Shown: one piece after another, positions 21,030-32,084 of the stretch
How positions within the stretch are numbered: the stretch's first letter is position 1
Layout of the letters: each line of letters starts with the position of its first letter
Source of the DNA: Lithodes maja
Taxonomy: Eukaryota > Arthropoda > Malacostraca > Decapoda > Lithodidae
Length of the DNA: 64,000 bases
Reading direction: 5' to 3'
NCBI GenBank assembly: GCA_037953745.1
Contig: JBAKBP010007901.1
Location: 31,661-95,660 of the forward strand
Program-made: the position numbers and the translations under genes
Notes under the pieces: generated by a model
The model's database searches: none
Told to the model about the DNA's origin: nothing
Seen by the model: the letters and a program-made list of their open reading frames with translations, nothing else

Positions 21030-21384
21030 ATAAATTCATTTTTGGGCTATTTCTTCCATTTTATTTATCCTGTTAAAGTGCTTGATTGATTTTTGTGCTA
21101 ATGTAGTTAGTATTTGGTGTAATTTTACATATTTCAGCTAAATCTGAAGAGCACATGCAATTTATTTGTGCATGTTCAGAAAGTATTGCTGGGGAAAGGG
21201 TAAACGTATTCATCTTTTGGGGTATTTATTCTATGTTTTTATCCTGTTTCTGTGATTGATTGAGTTTTGTGCTAATGTAGTTGGTATTTGGTATAATTTT
21301 ACATATTTTAGATAAATCAGAAGTGCACATGCAATATATTTGGGCATTTTCAGTCAGTATTGCTGGGAAGCGGTTAACATACAG
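21030..21384 (+). repeat. ~185-bp repeat, two units
   Basis: Two units with TGTGCTAATGTAGTT, TTTGGTGTAATTTTACATAT and CAGTATTGCTGGG. Related partial units occur at 27480-27600, 29645-29720 and 29725-29898, always next to RTE-1. Confidence 0.75.
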
Positions 21385-21612
21385 TATTCATCATAGGAAG
21401 GGAAGAGGATGTGTAGCTCAGATCTTTCCCCTGAAATATGTTGTGGAGAAATATCTTGAGAAGGGACAAAAGTTGTATGCTGCCTTCATGAACTTGGAGA
21501 AGGCCTATGACAGAGTTGATAGAGAAGGTACCGGTATGTAGAAAGTACTTGGAATATACGGAGCAGATAGCAAGTTACTGAAAGCAGTGAAAAGCATGTA
21601 TGAGTACAAAGT
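21385..21612 (+). mobile_element. RTE-1 copy, left piece (split by CR1-a)
   Basis: RT finger region: YVVEKYLEKGQKLYAAFMNL and EKAYDRVDREG, stopping at AAAGCATGTATGAG. The element resumes at ~26247 with GGTGCAAAGGTGTCAG, exactly the next bases of the intact sequence at 30112-30130. Confidence 0.8.
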
Positions 21613-21831
21613 ACAAAGGAGTACAAAGGAAATCAAGCAACAACAGGTCTAGTGACCCTTCTAGGCTGCTTGTCCTCCAAAACACTGAGGATCAAGTGTC
21701 CAAACAGTGGTTTAGAGTGGGTAAGGGAACATTGGAAAGGGAACTACTGCCCTAGAACTAATGTCCGTGGCAGGATTAGGAAGTTAGTAGGGGACAGATG
21801 GGTTAGTAACTGAGGGGGGTATACAATAAAG

Positions 21832-22992
21832 TTATTCATTTACAAACGCAGTCAGTCGCGGGTTTGATGCGAGATATTTGTCTAAGCGGAGTTTAAATGA
21901 ATCGACGGTGCTGCAGTCTATAACGTCTCGGGGAAGCCCATTCCACAAGTTGACAACTCGATTGAAGAAGAAATTCTTAGATTCGTGTGAGTTAAAAGAT
22001 TTACCAATAATTTTGCAACCGTTTCCCCGCGTGTAATTAGATTGGTCGATAGTGAAGTACTTACTACAGTTCATATTGTCGATGCCTTTGATGATTTTGA
22101 ACACTTGAATTAAGTCGCCTCTTAATCTGCGCTGGGTTAAAGGAAATAGATTTAATTCTCTAAGACGCTCTTCGTATGGTTTGTTCTTTAGGCTAGGTAT
22201 CATTTTGGTAACTCTACGTTGAACTCGTTCTAGCTTGTTTATATCTTTTTGGTAATAAGGGCACCAGGATTGAACGCAGTATTCCAGAAGAGGGCGGACT
22301 AAGGAATTGTAAAGGGTTAGGATAACATCTTTGGATTTATGCTCAAATGACCTGCCTATAAAGCCAATTATTTTGTTTGCCTTCTTAACAACTTCTGAAC
22401 ATTGTTGACTCGGTTTTAGGTTACTCGATATTGTTACTCCCAGATCGGTTTCTTTGTTTACATTCTTAAGCTGAGTGCCATTCATCGAATAGTTTGCTTT
22501 CTCATTTAGGTATCCGATATGTAGTACTTTACATTTATCCGCATTGAAACTCATTTGCCAAATTTGGGCCCAACATGACAATTTATCTAGATTGTGTTGC
22601 ATATCGTCAACTTGTTCTTTTGAGAGTACGGCTATTTGCAATTTTTGTATCGTCAGCAAATTTCGAGACTGTACAGGTGAGACCTCATCTATGTCGTTGA
22701 TGTAAATTAGAAAGAGAATTGGTCCTAATACCGATCCCTGGGGTACCCCACTACTTACATTGGTCCATTTAGATGCCTTACCGTTTATGACTACTCTTTG
22801 CTTTCTGTCGCTGAGCCAATTTTCTATCCATTTCAACACACCGTCTTGTATTCCATGCGCTTTTAGTTTTAGCAGTAATCGTTTGTGGGGAACTTTGTCA
22901 AAGGCCTTTTGAAAATCAAGGTATATAATATCTACAGCTTTACTCTCATCGTAGAGGTTGAAGATATCGTGGAAGAAGTCTAAGAGGTTTGT
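21832..22992 (-). pseudogene. CR1-a ORF2, RT C-terminal part
   Basis: Contains WIENWLSDRKQRVVINGKAS, SSGVPQGSVLGPILFLIYIN and the C-terminal RRLRGDLIQVFKIIKGID, ending in AFVNE and stop. One extra G near 22631 shifts the frame across the catalytic FADD region, which reads SKFADDTKIANS in the intact copies. The right boundary is the TTAA insertion. Confidence 0.85.
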
Positions 22993-22995
22993 TAA

Positions 22996-23406
22996 CCCTT
23001 GTCTAGCGGGCCCTCTGTGGCCGTTTTGGGCCTTTTCAGGCCATTCTGACAGCTATATCAACCATCAGTATGAAAGGAACTGTATTGTGCCGAAAACTAG
23101 GTGGAAATCGCTACACATTGACGTAACATACAGCTACGTAGCACTCGTGGAGCACTGACAGTGTTACCTCGAAGATGGAAGTTTAGCAGATTTTGCTACC
23201 TTGCTCACTTTTAGCGAACTATTGGTTACACTGTGATCCTCTCGCGCGGTGGGGGAACTGGAGTTAGTGTGGGCCGGGAGGCCACAGATATCGGACGTAT
23301 GGATCATTACTATCCCACTCATTTTCACTCGATTTACACCATTTTTTCACTCGTTTTTTGCCTGTTTTTTCAACTCGACTTATGTGGTGAGCCGCCTCTT
23401 TAAGGG
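22996..23406. mobile_element. 411-bp TTAA element inside CR1-a
   Basis: TTAA at 22992-22995 and 23407-23410. Ends CCCTTGTCTAGCGGGCC and, inverted, CCCTTAAAGAGGCGGC (diverged TIRs). The other CR1 copies have GTTTGTTAAACAGG at this place, so excising the element with one TTAA restores ORF2. Confidence 0.88.
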
Positions 23407-23410
23407 TTAA

Positions 23411-24725
23411 ACAGGAACGTTTTTTACGAAAGCCGTGTTGAGTATCTTTAAGTAAGTTATTTGCCTCTAAGTGATTTACGAGTCTGTCTCTTATGACCGT
23501 TTCTAGCATTTTACATACAATTGAGGTTAAGCTAATTGGACGATAGTTACTGGGTAGGGATTTGCTGCTTTTTTTTAATATCGGTGTTACGTTGGCTAGC
23601 TTCCACTGATCAGGCATAGTCCCAGACTGCAAGGATTCATTGAATAGCAATGTCAGTGGTTTGGAGAGCTCATCCTTAGCTTCCTTTAGAACTCTAGGTG
23701 AGATTGTATCAGGTCCAGGCGTTTTATTTACCTTGAGTTTATCTAAACAATTCAATACTTCTCTCTCTGTAACGGTGATATTGCTTAGAACATCTGAATT
23801 ATCAATCTGAATCGGCGATGGTGTAGGGATATCACTGAGGTCTTCGGTTGTAAAAACTGATGCAAAGAAGGTATTGAGGGCATTACTCATTTGTACTTCG
23901 TCTTTGGTGTATTCTCCATTTTCATCGACTAACGGTCCAACAGTTGAAGTAACTACTTTTTTCTTTCTGATATAACTATAGAATTCTTTCGGGTTTGTTT
24001 TACTTTGATTCGCAACATGTAACTCCAGGGTCTTTTTACTTTTCTTAATTAACTTTTTGGCTTTGCGTCGTAGCTCTACAAATTTCACCCGTTCTTCGTC
24101 ATTTTGTGAGGATTTTAATCTATCATTAGCAATTTTTTTAGCAAGCAGACAGTCTGAAATATCTTTATTCCACCATTTGGGCTTATCATTTTGGCCTGGA
24201 CGCCGTATTTTCGATGGTATGCAGTCTTGCACTGCCTTAAGGTAAGTGGTTGTGAAACACTCCCAAGATGTATTTATGTCGTTATTGTTAGTCAGAAAGC
24301 TCCAGTCAGTTTCTTTAAGTTTTGATTTAAGTTTATGAAAATTTGCTTTCTTGAAATTAGGGACTTTCTCAATGCTGCTATTTGATTTGTTACTAGTAAA
24401 CTTTAAAGTGAAACTTATCGTACGATGGTCGCTGTTACTGAATTCATCACCAACATTCAAATTCTCTATTAATTCTTCTTTTGTTGCGAGTACAAGGTCA
24501 AGCACATTATTACCACGGGTCGGAGATTGTACAAATTGAAAAAGTGAACTCTCTTGCAAGTTAGCATAGAGGTCGTGTCCAGAGTGTGAAGTAAGAATAT
24601 CGCCCCATTTAGTCACGGGTAAGTTGAAATCGCCAAGAATTACGGTATCTTGTATGTTAGTTATTTCTGCAATTTGTTCATAAATTTCACTGTCAGTTTG
24701 CACTGATTGAGATGGGGGTCTGTAT
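23411..24725 (-). pseudogene. CR1-a ORF2, endonuclease end and RT N-terminal part
   Basis: Reads LGDFNLPVTKWGD, EFSNSDHRT, then TPGPDTISPRVLKEAKDEL, NYRPISLTSIVCKMLETVI and HGFRKKRSCL. A one-base gain in an A run near 24731 separates it from the N-terminal endonuclease part. Compared with CR1-d, ILKKSSKS replaces IFKKGSKS. Non-functional copy. Confidence 0.85.
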
Positions 24726-25046
24726 AATAAAAGCTAGTGTTATTTTAGTTCCTCGTTTATTATTTAATAGTACGTAAGATATGTCTATATTCGCAATTTG
24801 AGGTTTTGACATTAAGACAGGATTAAGACTTTCCTTTATAAAAAACAGAACTCCTCCTCCATTTCTATTGATCCGACTTTTCTCAAACATTGTATAACCA
24901 GGAAGCGTATATTCGGCTAAAAAGTCTCTGTCTTCCGTATTTAACCAAGATTCTGTAATGCCGATTATATCATAATGTTCTGTAAACACGATTTCCTCTA
25001 GATCTGAAAATTTATTGCGTATGCTACGAGCATTTACATAAAACAC
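24726..25046 (-). pseudogene. CR1-a ORF2 N-terminal endonuclease part
   Basis: Starts in VFYVNARSIRNKFSDLEEIV and continues ITESWLNTEDRDF and RINRNGGGVLFFIKE. No ATG lies near the N-terminus; the frame stays open upstream toward ORF1. Confidence 0.8.
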
Positions 25047-25203
25047 CTTAAGAGTATTAGAGTTGGATGTTACTGATTGTGCATTGTCTGAATTTTCAGT
25101 TCGTATTTGACTTACACTACCCTGTCTTGGGTCTGGTTGACCCCGTTTTTTGAACGGAAATCCTTGACTGCATCGTTCAGCAGACGACCAAGACGTGCAG
25201 CTC

Positions 25204-26102
25204 CTACTTCATTGAGATGTACACCATCTCCTGAAAACAAAGATTTATCATAGTAAAAATTATCCACGTGTCGACAAAGCCGATGTTCTCCTCCCTGCAG
25301 AGTTTGGCTAGTCGGCGATTTGTACTGGTAGCTATGTTGTAGAATCGGTTTTCTACATCAATCCGGGGAACAATTCCTGAAATTAAGATTCTATTAGATT
25401 TTTCCTTGAAGGACCTGATCAGCCGCCGGTACTTGCAAAGTAGTTCCTCTGACCGCGTCCGTTGGACATCGTTAGATCCAACGTGGATGACGTATGTAGT
25501 GCTTGCGGGGGCGAGCCTGGAAACCTCTTCCAGAGCCGCAACAATGTCGTCCACGCCGCCACCTGGGATACAGAATCGCTTTCTGGTCCTGGGTGCCCTG
25601 GCGCAGAACTCGGTTAGTTGGCCACGGACCATGGAGTCGCCCACAAGCCGAACTTCTTCCGTTTCCTCTTCCTCGTCAATAGCCAGAATTTTGAAGCGGT
25701 TTTGGCATGTTGTCGGGATGACCTTCCTGGTACTGGTACTGGATGGACATTGTTTCTCACTAACTGAAAGTTGTCCTGGGGGGGAGTGAGAGTAGAGTCA
25801 TTATTATTATCTGCAACATCTAAGGTAGCTGCTTGTGTGGGTACCGGTACTGTATGCACTGGAATGGCGGTTGACATAGTAGTGATTTCTTGGGCCGAGG
25901 GCACTCCTACGTTGAGTGTGGCAAATTCTTGAAGGGATTCAAGCTTCGTAGTCAGGGCATCGATCTTGCGGTGAGCTGCATTCAATCATCCGCAATCTTC
26001 TCTCGGTGCTGGCAAAATCTACAAATTTGGACATCAGTATCAACAAACATGGTAGGGCCAAATTTACCGGAACAACTCGTGCAGGTTCGTTGCGGCGCCA
26101 TG
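25204..26102 (-). pseudogene. CR1-a ORF1 (zinc-finger/SGNH type), frameshifted
   Basis: ATG at 26102 opens MAPQRTCTSCSGKFGPT with a second pair FCQ, a CxxC...CxxC motif. A stop follows ~40 codons later. The rest continues as coiled-coil-like KLESLQEF and then the esterase: VGDSMVRGQ, IHVGSNDVQRTRSEELL, GIVPRID. In the intact homologue a DGVHLNxVG block follows; here the frame breaks near 25262. Confidence 0.8.
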
Positions 26103-26246
26103 ACGATATAATCACAATATGCCTGAAAATCACACAAATTTATGTTAGCAAAATGGTACAATTAAAGCCTGAAAATCACAAAAAATGTATGTTAGCAATG
26201 TGATACAATTAATTCCTGAAAATCACAAAAATTTTGTTAGCAATAG

Positions 26247-27480
26247 GGTGCAAAGGTGTCAGTATGTGTTAAGAATAAACAGAGCGAGTTCTTTGATCTG
26301 AATTTTGGGTTAAAGAAAGGGTGTGTGATGTCCCCGTGGTTGTTCAATATATACTGTACTGTATATGGATGGAGTCATAATAGAAATGCAAGGATGAGCA
26401 GTGGATGTTGGTGTACCATTAATAAGGGAAGGCAACGAGTGGAATGACAGAGTTGATAGAGAAGGTATTGTGAAAGTACTGAGAATATATGGAGTAGATG
26501 GCAAGTTGCTGAAAGCAGTGAAGAGTATGTATGAGAGTACAAAGGTATCAGTACGTGTGAAGAATGAACAGAGGGAGTTCTTTGATCTGAATGTTTGGTA
26601 AAGCAAGGGTGTGTGATGTCCCGATGGTTGTTCTATAATTATATACAGTATATGGATGGAGTCATAAAAGAAATACAAGGAAGAGCAGTGGATGTTTGTG
26701 TACTGCTGTTTGCTGACGATATGAACGGGAGTTGCAGTGTCTGGTAAATATGTTTGGAACAGTGTGCGAAAAATGGAATCTGAAGGTAAATGCGGGGAAG
26801 AGCAAGGTTATGGTCTTCGAAAGGGGTGAAGCCACAGAGTGTGAGGTGAAGTTGAACGGTCAGGTTATGGAGATTGTCAGCTCATTTAAGTATCTTGGCA
26901 GTGTACAGAGTAAAGATGGGAGTATGAATGAAGAAGTGTGGGAGAGGGTGCAACAGGGGAAGAGGGTTGTAGGAATGCTGAAAGCAGTAACATGAAATAG
27001 GGTGGTCAGCATGGAACTGAAGAGTCCTTGCATGACAGTGTGGTAATCCCGACACTGACTTACGGAAGCGAAGCATGGACGTTGTTGGAGAGATTCAAAC
27101 CAAGAGTGAAAGGGATGGAAATGAGTTACTTGAGAAGTGTGTGCAGAGTTACATGGAGGGATAGACAGACAAATGAGGAAGTACGAGAGAGGTGTGGTGT
27201 GAGTGTACTGGAAAGTGCGAAAAAGAACACCTTGAGATGGTTCGGCCATGGAACGTATGGGAAGCGAGAGAATGACTAAGAGAGTGTACAAGTGAGGTGG
27301 AAGGACAGAGGGCGAAATAAACCGAGAGAGAGGTGGAAGGATGGAGTTAAGAAGTATATGCGTGAAAGTGGTGCTGGATGGGAGGAGGGGCGTCGACTGA
27401 CTGGGGACAGAGGTGCATAGGGGTGTTTCGTTCGTGGCCAATCCTTCGGGGATCAAGGCGTCCGTCAATAGATAGATAGA
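26247..27480 (+). mobile_element. RTE-1 copy, right piece
   Basis: Continues 21385-21612 after CR1-a and ends at GGGGATCAAGGCGTCCGTCA plus ATAGATAGATAGATAAA. It holds an internal duplication: the segment from DRxDREG to the SPWLFN block occurs twice (26247-26400 and 26445-26650). Decayed, with several stops. Confidence 0.75.
26732..27468 (+). pseudogene. RTE-1 RT C-terminal region, decayed
   Basis: FGTVCEKWNLKVNAGKSKVM, FKYLGSVQSKDGSMNEE, LTYGSEAWTLLERF, VTWRDRQTNEEVRERCGV, NTLRWFGHG, in several frames. Collinear with 13753-12980 but diverged, with deletions near 27290 and 27340. An older copy than 12971-13789 and 60781-61131. Confidence 0.8.
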
Positions 27481-27592
27481 TAAATTAATCTTTAGGGCTA
27501 GTTCTTACATTTTCTTTATCCTGTTAGTGTACTTAATTAAAAATTTTGGTAATGTAGTTGGTAATTGGTGTAATTTTACATATTTCAGATAA
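27481..27592 (+). repeat. ~185-bp repeat, partial unit
   Basis: ATTAATCTTTAGGGC to TAATTTTACATATTTCAGATAAA, the left portion of the unit seen at 21030-21384. It follows the RTE-1 tail. Confidence 0.65.
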
Positions 27593-27885
27593 AGGATGTC
27601 AACAGAATAACAAATGATGAGCTGAAGAGACGTTTAGGTATAAAGAGTATTAGCGAGGAGATGCGTACAAGTAAACTGGGATGGTATAGACATGAGGAGA
27701 GAATGGATGAACAAAATTGGGTGAAAAGATGCAGGTCTGCGATTGTGGAGGGAGCTGCACCAAGGGGTGGGCCGAGTAAGATCTGGAATCGGACAATACG
27801 TGCCGATCTCAAATCCAAAAACTTGACAAGTAAAGCATCCCTTAACAGGGTTGCCTGGAACGCCGCCATTAGGAAAAGAGACTGA
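27593..27885 (+). pseudogene. LINE C-terminal fragment of another family
   Basis: Reads GIKSISEEMRTSKLGWYRHE, WVKRCRSAIVEGAAPRGGPS, TIRADLKSKNLTSKASLNRV, WNAAIRKRD and stop. This is the "LRWxGHxxRM...GxxPRGRPxxTW" tail seen at the C-terminus of several invertebrate LINE RTs. It is neither RTE-1 nor CR1 of this window. The upstream RT is missing. Confidence 0.6.
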
Positions 27886-27931
27886 AACTGCACATCTGTG
27901 TGGAGCACTCAGTCTTAAAATGTTATGTACG

Positions 27932-29638
27932 TGTCACGATCCAGGTTCTCAAAGACACAGGGCTCTTCAACATTGGACTAGATAATGGCAAAATGCAACA
28001 ACGGTAACACTAGATCCAACCCCTGCCTTAAACACTGGAAAACAAAACACCATTACCGCCCTGAGTCGTGCCTGGACAACGAGGTATCCTATGACTCGGT
28101 AACTGGTGCACACACACTAGGGTGACGCTCGATGAAACAGCCTATTCTCAAACAGTAAAAGATTACTCGATTAGGTTACACAAAGAAAAGATAGTTAACG
28201 TGATTAATTAACGTTACGGTAGATACTCAAATAACTGGCACTCCTGTATTAGAGAAAGTGCAATGCTAGTCCTGCAACATCAACTGGAAACTTCTGAAAT
28301 AAGTCTGATGCTGGGAAGATGTTCGTAAAGAATCTTGAACAATTATAATGCAAAATACGGGTCACAATAAATACTAGGACATATAGTAATAATAGGCAGG
28401 CGAATAATAAAGACTGCGCAAAGGTAGTAATGCTCGACAACTAAAGAAATGCTTCGTGACACAACGCAACAGCCTACTAGGGTTGTGCAACTCAACAACA
28501 ACCTCGGCTCAAAAGTGCAGTGAATAATAATGCTGCATACATATAATAATGGGGCTTATCTCTAACCAGTGTCTGCTCAGTTAGTAAAGTCTAGCTGGGG
28601 TATCAAGGCAGGGCAACAATGGGCGAGCATGCGGCTCGTAGCCTAACGTTGTCCGAAGGTGGTATAATGAAGATTACGTTATATGACGGGGATGCTCTCT
28701 TGATAAATCTAGGTCTCTAGTACCTAGTTCTATCCTGGCGATCCCTCAGAAGTCAACACAAAGAGGCAGCACTATGTTGTGAGGGATAGGCTATGGCCCT
28801 CTCACACCACAGCGCTGTGCTCGCAAAGTAAACCCACCCGAAGACAACTTAGGCTCCCACAGTACCTGTCGATGTCGTGCAGGGCTTAGCTAACACTGCA
28901 CACATCGGAGACAATGACACAATAACCTTACCCCTAGTCTAGCTTTAGATAACCAAGCAGAATCACTCAACACCTTGCCAGGGAGACATATACCGGTCTA
29001 CAACCTTCCCGAGAGAGGACACATACGGAAAAGTCCGTCTCTCAAAAACCTCAATAAAGCCTAATACCTCCTTAACCTAATACATGGAAATCTCTGAGAG
29101 CTTCGCGTACAATACGACTGGTCGACGGTGAACGTCTATGCTGAAACCAGAAGGGATGTTGAGTTTAATAAAGATTAGAGAATGAGAAAGGAGAAGTCGA
29201 GAGAGAGAAATAGTATGCAAAGTGGCAAGTATGGGGGACAGAATTGCAAAGGATGTAGGCGATACGCGTGTCAGGCAAGCTCTGAGCTGGTAAAGAACAC
29301 GATGCCGCGACGGGAAGGGACTAGTTGACCACCCGGCCGCCAACGCCGTCAGCGCCCAAGCGAGCCGCGTCATAGCTCACCCCGCTGCCAGGTGTACTCC
29401 CTCACCCTCTCTCGCTCGCCTCCCCCACAAGCAACATTTATATTATAGCGAATATAAAATATAAGGCGCGGTCACAGACCAAAACAAAGACCATTTCTAG
29501 ACTGTCTGTGGCAACACGACACTAATTAAATAAAGCAGATCATTCTAGGACAACTGTAGCCCATCCCCCCATCCTGGCGAGCGCTAGCGAGCTGCAATGC
29601 CCCACGCAACCATTCTGCTAACGCCGGGAGGCGTCACA
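27932..29638. mobile_element. LTR-like 1.7-kb unit (possible solo LTR)
   Basis: Begins TGTCACGATCC and ends GGAGGCGTCACA, i.e. TGT...ACA ends with a short inverted repeat, flanked by TACG on both sides (27928-27931 and 29639-29642). No internal second LTR copy, no gag or pol frame. It carries one CCTGGCGAGCGCTAGCGAGC motif at ~29575, like Fam-300. A solo LTR is the simplest reading; a TIR element is not excluded. Confidence 0.5.
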
Positions 29639-29644
29639 TACGTA

Positions 29645-29898
29645 TGTTATGTATAAATCTGAAGAGCACATGCAATCTATTTAGGCATTTTCAGTCAGTA
29701 TTGCTGGGTAAAGGGTTAACATATTAATCTTTGGGAGTATTTCTTCCATTTATGTATCCTGTTAGTGAGTTTTATTGATTTCAGTTCTACTGTAGGCTAG
29801 TGGTATTTGGTGTAATTTTACATATTTTAGATAAATCTGAAGAGGACATAATTGGGCATTTTCAGTCAGTATTGCTGGGGAAACGGTTAACATACTGT
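29645..29898 (+). repeat. ~185-bp repeat, units beside RTE-1 copy 2
   Basis: One partial and one complete unit, ending GGTTAACATACTGTAG where RTE-1 starts, the same phase as at 21384. Confidence 0.7.
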
Positions 29899-30765
29899 AG
29901 TCATCTTAGGAAGGGAAGAGGATGTGTAGCTCAGATTTTTGCCCGGAAATGTGTTGTGGAGAAATATCTGGAGAAGCGACAAAAGTTGTATGCTGCATTT
30001 ATGGAGTTGGAGAAGGCCTATGACAGAATTGATAGAGAAGGTATGTGGAAAGTACCGGTACTGAGATTATATGGAGTAGATGGCAAGTTGCTGAAAGCAA
30101 TGAAGAGCATGTATGAGGGTGCAAAGGTGTCAGTATGTGTGGATAATTAACAGAGCGAGTTCTTTAATCTGAATGTTGGGTTAAAGCAAGGGTGTGTGTG
30201 ATGTCCCCATGGTTGTTCAATATATACCGGTACAGTATATGGATGGAGTCATGAAAGAAATACAAGGAAGAGCAGCGGATGTTGGTGTACCGCTGATAAG
30301 GGAAGGAACCGAGTGGAAGTTGCCTCAACAGTACAGTACCGGTACTACTGTTGCTGACAACACAGTTCTGATGAGCGATAGTGAATGGGAGTTGCAGGGT
30401 CAGGTAAATATGTTTGGAACAGTGTGTGAAAAACGGAATCTGGAGGTAAATGCTAGGAAGAGCAATATTATGGTCTTTGAAAGGGGTGCATCCATAGAGT
30501 GTGAAGTGAGGTTGAACGGCTATGAAGAATGTCAGCTCATTTAAGTATTTGGGCAGTGTGTTGAATAAAGATGTGAGTAGGCCTATGGATGAAGAAATGT
30601 GGGAGAAAGTGTAACAGGGGAAGAGCGTTGTAGGAACTCTGAAAGCAGTAAGAAGAAATAGGGTGGTCAGCATGGAAGTAAAGAAGTCCTTGCATGACAG
30701 TGTGGTAATCCCGACATTGACTTATGGGAGGGAAGCACGGACGTTTCTGACTGGGATTGATCATT
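29899..30765 (+). mobile_element. RTE-1 second long copy, decayed
   Basis: RT: GRGCVAQIFARKCVVEKYLE, KLYAAFMELEKAYDRIDREG, LLKAMKSMYEGAKVSVCV, a SPWLFNIY-type block with frameshifts, then VLMSDSEWELQGQVNMFG and VCEKRNLEVN. It ends abruptly in LTYGREARTF near 30750. Three TACCGGTA octamers interrupt it (30053, 30225, 30337). Confidence 0.8.
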
Positions 30766-31017
30766 GATAATCATCGGTTATGCTAGTTGGAAAATTAGTG
30801 GGGTAGAATGTAGAGTTCAGGTGTACCGCCAGCCTTGTTTACACTACGCGAGCGGCGGCGGACGCTGGCCATCATGGTCCCGTCTATTTGACTGCTTTTG
30901 GATACAATAATAGGTTGAGGGGGTCCACCCCCCGCCATGACATATTGTCATCATCATATATATTGCCAGCAGGAGGCAAATAACCGAAAAAAACGCCTTC
31001 AAAATAGACGCGAACTA

Positions 31018-32084
31018 AAGGCTGGTTCACACATAGCCGAGTCGGTGCGCGAGTCCAACACGAGTGATGAAATTTTGCTATTCAGCAATGACTCGTCGAT
31101 ACTCCTCAACACTCGTATAGACTCGTGCTATGCTCGTGTATACTCTTTGTTTACTCGACACACTCGTGGGTACTCGCCACGGGGTCCAAAAATTTCATGC
31201 ATGCATGACATTTTTTGGCCCCGTGGCGAGTACCCACGAGTGTGGCCTAAATACGTGTAGACTCATGTACATACGTGTTAACTCGTGTTTGACTCTGAAT
31301 AACTCTTCGTTATTCGTGTTAACTCGTGTTGACTCGTGTAAACCTGTGTAACACTCTTTGGTGATTCGTCGCTTTTCGTCATCATTTCGACGTTGACGAA
31401 GCAACACGTGTCTACACGCAACAACACGTATGTAACACACATGCAACACGTATCAACAAGAGTAGAAAGCACGAATGTGAGTGCCAAAATTTGGTGCCCC
31501 CATGATGCCAGAGTTTACACGATTCAAACACGAGTGAAAACACGAGTAAACAAGAGTAAACACGATCCACTGAGAAAAAAACACGAGTGTAACACGGAAA
31601 AGCAAGTGTCATTTGAAATACCGTTATTTAAAAAATGTAGGATGAATCAACAAGAGTTTACACGAGTTTACACGGATATAACACGAGTCAACACGTGTGC
31701 AACAGAGATCCAAAGAGAGTCAACGCGTTGTCTTTGGTGTTGATTCGTATAAGAATCGTGTTGATCCGTGTAACAATCGCGTTGACTCGTGTTAGACTCG
31801 ACCATACTCTTTGTTTACGTGCCCTGGAATGTGGCCATTATTTTTCAAATTTTTGTCACTCGTGTTGGGTTCGTGTTAGACTCGTTTTGACTCTCAGTAC
31901 TCGTACAGACTCTTGCATGAACACGTGTTGACTCATATTGACTCGAGTTAACTCGTGTTACACTCTCCTTGACTCGGGAGCAATTGCTACTCGCGGCCGA
32001 CTCAGCCTCCAGCGATGGCGATAATCGACGAGTGTGACTCGTGTTGGACTTGCGCACCGACTCGGCTATGTGTGAACCAGCCTT
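31018..32084. mobile_element. ACTCG-rich TIR element nested in the fold-back
   Basis: Inverted ends of ~50 bases start AAGGCTGGTTCACACATAGC at both sides and are flanked by TA (31016-31017 and 32085-32086). The interior is saturated with ACTCGTGT-like words. In 31390-31720 they run in the opposite orientation (ACACGAGT). No transposase. TA duplication suggests the Tc1/mariner or another TA-targeting group. Confidence 0.75.
31159..31244. repeat. Near-perfect hairpin
   Basis: CACACTCGTGGGTACTCGCC is followed, after a CATGCATG centre at ~31201, by its reverse complement ending at 31244. Arms ~40 bases with one or two mismatches. Confidence 0.85.

Larger units (their letters stand above)
21613..26246 (-). 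mobile_element. CR1-a, inserted in RTE-1
   Basis: Minus-strand CR1-like element. The 3' end at the left carries (GTACAAAGGA)n on the plus strand, a 3' UTR shared with the other three copies, ORF2, ORF1 and a short repeated 5' leader (26110-26240). Broken by a TTAA element and several frameshifts; closest to CR1-d. Confidence 0.9.
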
